Part shown: piece after piece, positions 53,995 through 60,000 of the stretch | How positions within the stretch are numbered: position 1 is the first letter of the stretch | How the letters are laid out: each line of letters starts with the position of its first letter | Origin: Symsagittifera roscoffensis | Taxonomy: Eukaryota; Xenacoelomorpha; Acoela; Convolutidae | NCBI RefSeq assembly: GCF_963678635.1 | Contig: NC_087070.1 | Coordinates: 27,220,057-27,280,056, forward strand | Direction of reading: 5' to 3' | DNA: 60,000 nt | Notes under the pieces: model-generated | Seen by the model: the letters and a program-made list of their open reading frames with translations, nothing else | Told to the model about the DNA's origin: nothing | Databases searched by the model: none | Position numbers and translations under genes: made by a program

Positions 53995-54974
53995 CGCCAA
54001 TATCTCAGCAACAACTCCCCCACGTATCAAGTGTTGGTACCGTTTACTATGGGTTTCCCAATCACGACGCATCGGCTGAAAACTTTTACATATATCAGCA
54101 GCAACCTTTTGCAGCTGATCTTAGCAACACATTGCCGTCGTTGCAACCAGCTCCCCAACCGCAAGCCGTGACACTGAGTGACTTAGTCCAAGCTCTGTCA
54201 GTCTCAAAGAAGGATCCCCTTCCATAACGGAAGCTGGCCCAGTACGATGGCAACCCGCTCCAATGGCACGAATGGTTTGGCCAATTTTGCAGTACTGTAG
54301 ACGCAGCGTCCCTAAGCGATGATGTGAAATTAACTTATTTAAAAACATTAGTCAAGGGAAAAGCTAAGTCAGCCATAGCAGAGTTCGCATACAGTGGAAG
54401 AATGTATAAGGATGCTCTGAAAACTTAAGAAAGAAAGTTTGGCCAGCCACAAAACGTAATTACGGCCCACCTTGATAAGTTGTCCAGTTTCCCGCAGCTT
54501 CGAATGCACAACTCCGAGAACATCATTAGCTTCTCGATCACCATTTCAAGTCTAGTGGTTGTCTTTAGGTCTCTTGATTATGAAGAAGATTTGATAAGCG
54601 TCTCTTTGTTAAATCACGCTCTTTCGAAAATTCCACCAAACCTGAGAGAATTGTGGTCACTTTTTGTCGTGAAACGTAATTGGTCACGCCCCAATCTAAT
54701 TGATTTTAACAATTGGTTAAAAGATAAAGCAGAAGCTCATGAGCAAATGAAAAATATGCCTGAAAAGCCCAAAGTCGAAGAGCCATCCAAAACTAAAGCT
54801 GTAACGAGAGTTTTTGCCTCGACAAGTACAGTTGAGAAAAAGTTTGAATATCCTTCTTGTATCCTCTGCAAGGGAAAACATGCCTTGTGGAAGTGCTTTG
54901 TGTTTAAAGAGAAAACTCCAACACAACGTGCGAAATTCTCTGCGGAAAACAAATTGTGCTTCTCCTGCTTATAA
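53986..54974 (+). pseudogene. BEL/Pao Gag, capsid-like part and zinc knuckles
   Basis: A single frame with TAA at 54225 and 54426 and 54972. It reads LAQYDGNPLQWHEWFGQFCS, LSDDVKLTYLKTLVKGKAKS, PQNVITAHLDKLSSFPQLR, the DUF1759-type Gag domain of BEL elements. Then come CILCKGKHALWKCFVF and CFSCL-stop-GNHAFRQC, two zinc-knuckle-like CCHC motifs (the second interrupted by the TAA). These bind nucleic acid. The frame is the same as pol, so gag and pol were one polyprotein. Confidence 0.8.
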
Positions 54975-56954
54975 GGGAACCACGCATTCCGGCAATGTCC
55001 CAGAGCAAAGAAATGCACCAAACCAGTTTGCACTAGCACCCATATTGTACTTCTCCATGGTGCTGAACGTGTTTTTCCTAGTCGAAATCCGGACAAAAAT
55101 GATAGCCATACAAGCCCCAACGCTGGTCAAACAAGATCTAATGCAGAGCCGGATAAAGCGAGCACAAACGCTGATCGAAAATCATTCAGCAAGAATATAC
55201 CAAACGCAAGTTCGAATCATGAAGACATTAATCCCGTTCCGTTGGATGTAAGTTGCGCAATCTCGAACGACCAATCATCAATCATAACATCGAAAGGGTT
55301 ACTGCCCATAATCAAGCTCCAAGTTTCCACCGATTTCCAGAGTGCTGATTGTTTAACATTGTGTGACTCAGCATCTAGTCATTCCTGGATATCGGCTAAA
55401 TTAGTCAAATATCTGAATCGATCAGGAAGAGATTTGGATCTCACAGTAAATGTTATTAACACAACGACTGTTGTTAAAACGAAACAAGTTCAGATGAAGG
55501 TATCTTGTAACTTCGATGAATTCGAATACATATTCGAATTAACCGCATTTGTCAAGGATGAACTTAAAGTCGGTACCGGTACCGTCAACATCCCTGCATT
55601 ACAGAGCAATTATTCGTACCTTGCTCCAATCAAACCAATTGTGTATAGCTACGCCGATGTAGACTTAATAATTGGTCAAGACTCCTTCCATGCTATTCGG
55701 CTTGAGGAGTATTTCAAGAGTGAGGCCAATCCAAACACTTCGCCCGTCTCGGTTCGCCTTCCAATAGGCTGGGTCTTGAGCGGCCCAATGCCGACATCTA
55801 CTGGTTTCCTTTCTACTTGTTTCAAGTGCAATACGGATGATACCAAGCTAGCTTGTCAAATCAAACGCTGGTATGAAATAGAGTCATACGGAGCCTACAG
55901 ACAGGTCGACTCCCGTTCAGTGGAGGACCAAAAGACGGCTAAAATACTTGATTCCTCCACCGTCCATGATGGATCAAGATACACTGTAGGTATGCTTTGG
56001 GCAGAAGAATCTATCATGTTACCAGACAATTACTATTCCTCTTTGGTTCAATTAAAATCGTTGGAAAAACGTTTAGCAAAAGATCCTCACTTAAGGAATC
56101 AATACTCAAAAACTATCGAAGTTGATTTGAGTAAAGGATACGTGATTCAAGTTCCTCCCCATCATTTTTCGAACCGCAGCATACGCGAGTGGTATCTTCC
56201 TCACCATCCCGTGGTGAACCCAAACAAATCTGGTAAAGTGAGGCGTGTCCTCAACAGAGCGTCTAAATTCCACGGAACGTCATTGAACAAATCGTTGCTA
56301 ATAGGACCCGACCTACTGCAAAACCTTGTGTTCGTTCTCCTCCGTTTTCGTCAACATCATTTTGCCGTATCGGCTGATAATGAAGGGATGTTCCTACAAG
56401 TCGGCGTCCTTCCAGAGGACCAACCATCTCTTCTTTTTCACCAGTACACCAGACATATCTTTGGAGCGAGAGATTCGCCAACGTCTGCAAATTATGCATT
56501 GCAACGGACTGCAATGGATAATCAGGCGATGTTCCCTGACGCAGCATCCGCAGTTCTAGAGAAATTTTCCATGGACGACTACCTAGACTCCTTTGAGGAC
56601 CCTGATGTTGCATTTAAAATGAGTCAAGAGTTGATTACTCTGTTAGCTCTAGGTGGTTTTAAATTAACTGAGTTCATAAGTAACGTAACTAAAATTGATA
56701 AAGAGCTAAACCCGCCCCAAAGCGCGCCGCAACAGAAAAGTAAAAATATTGTAACTTATGGCGATAATTCTTCTCATGTTCTTGGTCTGAAGTGGGACCA
56801 TATCGTAGACACTTTGGTCGTAATCCGTGGTGTCAACCGTGAACTTAAAAATTCGATAACACAACGAACAGTGTTAAGTTTTGTTTCTTCCGTTTTCGAC
56901 CCCATAGGTCTCGTAGCGCCCTATACCGTAAGAGTGCGATTATTGTTGAAATAA
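54975..56954 (+). pseudogene. BEL/Pao Pol: A17 protease and reverse transcriptase
   Basis: Same frame as gag; open from 54975 to TAA 56952-56954. Protease: LLPIIKLQVSTDFQSADCLT, LCDSASSHSWISAKLVKYLN (catalytic Asp 42 counted from the ATG at 55242) and VDLIIGQDSFHAI. Connector: VRLPIGWVLSGPMPTS and HHPVVNPNKSGKVRRVLNRA. RT: FAVSADNEGMFLQVGVLPED (Asp 379), RHIFGARDSPTSANYALQRT, FSMDDYLDSFEDP (Asp 445/446; Ser replaces the usual Tyr), then FVSSVFDPIGLVAPYTVR. Between QPSLLF and HQYTR the family normally has about a dozen more residues (the FLW segment), so a short deletion cuts the RT palm. Confidence 0.9.
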
Positions 56955-57570
56955 ATCTGGCGCATTCATGGCCAACAATGGGATGATGAGCTACCCGTTG
57001 ATATTAAGACAAAATTTGCTTGCCTGGAACTCTCTAGGAAAAATGAGTGTAAAGCGCAGCTACTTCTCCGCACCAGTTGATTGAGTTGAGTTACACATGT
57101 TCGGTGACAACTCAGAAGAAGTTTTTTGTGCTGTAGCTTTTCTTCGCGCCCGTGTGAAAACTTCACTCGAAACACAAGGTGCCTTCGTCTTTGGAAAAGC
57201 AAGAGTAGCGCCCATGAAAGCGCTTTCCATCCCGAAGCTTGAACTGCAGGCCGCGTTACTCGCTACCCGCTTAAAGGAAGATGTCCTCAAAGCTCTAACC
57301 ATTCCTGTGTCAAACACGTTCATGTGGACTGACAGAACCACTGTGTTCCAGTGATTAAACTCAGGTAGTAAGCAACCCACGTTCGTGGCAAACCGGATTG
57401 GAGAGATTCTGGAAAGTACGACCGTAGACCAGTGGTTTCACGTCTTAAGTGGAGACAACCCTGCTGATACGGGAACCAGAGGGATCTCAGCGGAGCCCTT
57501 AAAAACAAGCAGCTGGGTAAACGGGCCAAGTCTGCTGAAAAATGGCGAGTGCCTTTCAAGCCGAGCATAG
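56955..57570 (+). pseudogene. BEL/Pao RNase H region
   Basis: After the TAA the frame goes on (IWRIHGQQWDDELPVDIK), then shifts before 57097: HMFGDNSEEVFCAVAFLR (first Asp), GKARVAPMKALSIPKLELQA (Glu), NTFMWTDRTTVFQ (Asp), TGA at 57352-57354 in place of an expected Trp, then VANRIGEILESTTVDQWFHV and SGDNPADTGTRGI (last Asp). All four acidic residues of the RNase H site are present, so the enzyme was lost through the stop and frameshifts, not through active-site change. RNase H removes the RNA strand during reverse transcription. Confidence 0.85.
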
Positions 57571-58266
57571 AAGTACTTAAGAAAATCCGCCTGGCTGGTC
57601 CCGCTTGTGACCCGAATGAAGCTTTGGAGCAGGCCTCTTATTTTTCAAACGTTGCACAAAAACAAAAACAACCCATTTTATTTGCATGGGGAGAATTCAG
57701 CTCGTTTCAAAAACACCAGCGAGTGGTTGCCTTCATGCTCAGACTTAGTCCAAAACTTAGTCTCAGAATTAGAAACCGCCAAACAACGACTTTTGTTGAT
57801 TTCCCAAAAGGAATCTTTTGAAGCAAAATTTTTACTCCTGTCCTGCGACAAATCCGTCAAAAAGTCTAGTCGTATCGCGCAATATGCACCGTTTATGGGT
57901 CTTGCATTCCTCATTCGTACAACCGGGCGAATTCGCCGCCTAGTTGAAACTGAATTTGACACAAAACACCCCATAATCCTTGATGGAAGGCATACTCTGG
58001 TGAAGTTGTTCGTAAGTGATATTCACCATCGCTATCAGCACCAGTTCTTAGACTACCTGCGAGCTGTAATTCACTTAGAGTTCGCAATCTTGAACCTTCG
58101 CTCTTTATTAAAGTCCATTGAAGTCCACTGCCTTATATGTAGGAAGCGCAAAGCCAAAACTCTCACACCTATGATGGCAGAGCTTCCAGTTGAAAGGCTT
58201 AGTTACCGCCAGCCTCCCTTCACAAACTGTGGTGTTGATTTTTTTGGACTCTTTACGTCTCAATAA
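57549..58266 (+). pseudogene. BEL/Pao integrase N-terminal region (zinc-binding)
   Basis: Two frames are joined near 57740. The first reads PNEALEQASYFSNVAQKQKQ and RVVAFMLRLSPKLS. The second reads SRIAQYAPFMGLAFLIRTTG, HPIILDGRHTLVKLFVSDIH, then HCLICRKRKAKTLTPMMAEL, PVERLSYRQPPFTNCGVDFF. The His pair and the CLIC pair form the HHCC module, and GVDFFG holds the first catalytic Asp. It ends at TAA 58264-58266, beyond which the frame shifts. Confidence 0.8.
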
Positions 58267-59129
58267 GGAGGAGTTCTGAAAAACGATGGTATTTCCTTTT
58301 TGCATGTATGACCACAAGAGCTGTACATATTGAGATTGTCTCATCCATGGATACGAGTTTGTGTGTAATGAGAATCGAAAGATTCATTGCCCGTCGCGGC
58401 ACTCCATCAGTCATTTGGTCTGATAACGGCACCAATTTTGTGGGAGCCGAGAAAGAAATCTTGAATTGTATTCAGTCGTGGAACGATCAAGCACCCCCAG
58501 AGCTGGCGAAGAAGGATTATAAGTGGAAATTTAACCCCCCGGCAGCCCCGCATCACGGTAGTTCTTGGGAACGTCTCGTTCGGTGTTGTAAAAGGGTATT
58601 CTACGCATTAATAGGAAGTAGAAAGCTCACTCCCGAAGTCCTTGAAACAACTTTCTGTCTTGTAGATCAATCACTGAACGCTCGACCTATAACATCAGTG
58701 AGTGCAAGTCCAGATGGTTTCGAGGTGTTAACTCCTAATCATTTTTTGTTAGGCCGAAATGGTACTAGCTTCCTTTCTCTCTCTTTCCAGGAGCACTTCG
58801 ACCATCGAAAGCAATATAACCGAGCGCAAAGCTACGCCAACGCAACTTGGAGTCGTTGGCTGCGAGATTATGTGCCAGCGCTGAATAAACGCAGTAAGTG
58901 GCACTCCGATAGTGACTTTATTTTAAAAACAGGGGATTTAGTGTGGATTGTTGACGAACGCAGCCCAAGGGGACATTACCCTCTGGCTTGTATAAAAACC
59001 CTTAATTACGGAAAAGACAACATAGCCCGCTCCGCCGTAGTTACCACCCGCTCCGGGGAGCTAACTCGACCGCCCGTAAAACTCGCACCCGTTTTCGCTC
59101 CTTTGGGTGCGGAAGATGTTCGCGCTTAA
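58267..59129 (+). pseudogene. BEL/Pao integrase core and C-terminal (DUF5641-type) domain
   Basis: MTTRAVHIEIVSSMDTSLCV, VIWSDNGTNFVGAEKE (second Asp, residue 39 from 58308) and PHHGSSWERLVRCCKRVF (Glu, residue 88), spacing consistent with the family. Then LTPNHFLLGR, YANATWSRWLRDYVPALNKR, LKTGDLVWIVDERSPRGHYP and TRPPVKLAPVF, the conserved C-terminal domain of BEL integrases. 273 residues are open to the natural stop at 59127-59129. Apart from the frameshift at the start this is the best-kept part of the element. Confidence 0.9.
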
Positions 59130-59257
59130 ATTGATCTTAAATTAATGACGTCATTATAGCGCGAAAGTGAAAAAACTAAAATTAGATTTTCTTAGAGAAA
59201 AGGCCTTGAAAATTACTGGTTTGTCCAATTAAGGTCAGTTTGCCATCAAAAATGTTT
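59130..59257. other. Short non-coding stretch after BEL pol
   Basis: Contains aatgacgtcattatagcgcg; no LTR identifiable. Confidence 0.35.
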
Positions 59258-59431
59258 ATAGATTTTTGAGATTGTTGGAAACCGTATTGCTAAAAATGTT
59301 AACCGAAAAATGTTTAACCCATCGTTTCAGATATTACTTATTCTTTATATTATCTGTTAAGTTGCCGATAATTTACAGATATTGAAGCAAGTTTTTGTAG
59401 GTCTTACATGATACGAGAGTGCGGCACACTG
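59258..59431. repeat. Direct repeat, right copy (partner 51277-51432)
   Basis: Same orientation as the left copy, with about ten substitutions, from tatagatttttgagattgttg to gagtgcggcac. It ends 26 bp before the inverted repeat. Confidence 0.9.
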
Positions 59432-59457
59432 CGGAAGTTATCAAAAACCAACAGATT

Positions 59458-60000
59458 GTAACAGTCGCCTACTTCGGTCACATATGAGGCTTAAGAAAAA
59501 TAGGCCCTATAACCATTGGCTCAAGAGTCAGGGACACTATCTCTTGTGTTTTTCTACCTCAAAAACGGTCGGAGCCAATTCGGTTCGCTTGCGACATGAG
59601 ACTAGAACCCGTTACAGCTTAAAGGCCACTATCAAAATACGCCCCCCCCTACTCTAGAAAATAAGAACCCCCCATACTTAGGTCTCAAAATACCCAAAAT
59701 ACACGAACGCCGTTAAAAACAGGGTCGGAAAAATCCGGTAAGTTACTTTTTATTGGACAGTGAAACTTTGATCCATTTCAGATGGATCAACCTAAAACTC
59801 GCCTCACCTCAACATACTTATTATAAAATGCACTCGAGAAAACTAAATTTGGTACTTACATAGCAGCACGCTTGAGAAACAGAGTATTTAAACTAATTAA
59901 TGACTCTAGCATAAATATAATCGAATATAACTCAAGAAGTTTTCTAATGATGAGTTCCAATCAAAGGAAATAAGTTTTAACTCAAGAATATTGTTTTAGA
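59458..60000 (-). repeat. Inverted-repeat copy, right (partner 46085-46603)
   Basis: The reverse complement of 46085-46603: gtaacagtcgcct at 59458 pairs with aggcgactgttac ending at 46603, followed in order by tagggcc, tcttgtgtttttctacctc, tccatttcagatggatcaac and ttttaactcaag. It continues to the window edge, so its outer end is unknown. Insertions and substitutions accumulate towards the outside. Confidence 0.8.

Noticed and set aside
19103-57354. In-frame TGA codons where Cys or Trp would fit (19103, 19232, 22085, 57352), suggesting a variant code or selenocysteine
   Set aside because: TAA and TAG occur in equal measure in the same frames together with frameshifts. Ordinary pseudogene decay explains all of them.
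52350-59257. Long terminal repeats of the BEL element
   Set aside because: No matching sequence was seen between 52350-52500 and 59130-59257. The 155-bp direct repeats lie outside, with another ORF pair inside them, so I do not call them LTRs.
1-60000. tRNA, rRNA or other structural RNA genes
   Set aside because: I looked for cloverleaf-type arms and conserved promoter boxes by eye and saw none. A covariance-model scan would be decisive.

Overview
This is a stretch of a eukaryotic, almost certainly metazoan, nuclear genome dominated by repeats. The evidence is: small GT-AG introns (161, 80 and 77 bp) in the only host-like gene; Ty3/Gypsy, BEL/Pao and Penelope-like (PLE) retroelement proteins; a 13 kb satellite; and a 200-base N run typical of an assembly gap. 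An aquatic invertebrate is likely. My recollection of the PLE and Gypsy families leans towards Cnidaria/Anthozoa, but I hold that loosely (about 0.3).

Layout. (1) 1-666: N-terminal part of a Gypsy-like Gag, cut by the gap at 667-866. (2) 867-4050, minus strand: a four-exon gene of unknown function, complete at its start, running into the gap at its 3' end, with one in-frame TAG. (3) 4051-5480: non-coding DNA with a 249-bp and a 58-bp tandem duplication and GGAATCC dyads. (4) 5481-18722: a satellite of about 139-bp units. Each unit is a long inverted repeat, separated by AT-rich spacers that are themselves inverted repeats. Three blocks of higher-order repeats are visible. (5) 18723-21278: the 3' end of a decayed Gypsy pol (integrase HHCC, DD35E core, acidic linker) fused to a C-terminal macro (ADP-ribose-binding) domain. 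(6) 21821-45514: a long, GC-richer, mostly sense-strand coding region of an unrecognised element. It has a coiled coil, an SGNH-hydrolase-like domain (GDS...GTND) and several unknown modules. Its middle is amplified into seven incomplete tandem copies that share deletion junctions. (7) 45515-52349: repeats, a small ORF pair present in three versions, and a partly duplicated PLE whose reverse transcriptase carries a PHD finger between motifs B and C. (8) 52501-59129: a nearly full-length but broken BEL/Pao element (Gag, A17 protease, RT, RNase H, integrase, C-terminal domain). (9) 59258-60000: a direct repeat of 51277-51432 and an inverted copy of 46085-46603.

Nothing here forms a working pathway. 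Almost every coding region has frameshifts or stops, so the window reads as a graveyard of nested mobile elements beside one possibly functional gene. The points of most interest are the accessory domains (PHD inside an RT, macro fused to pol, SGNH in an unknown element), the palindromic satellite, and the duplication history written in shared junctions.
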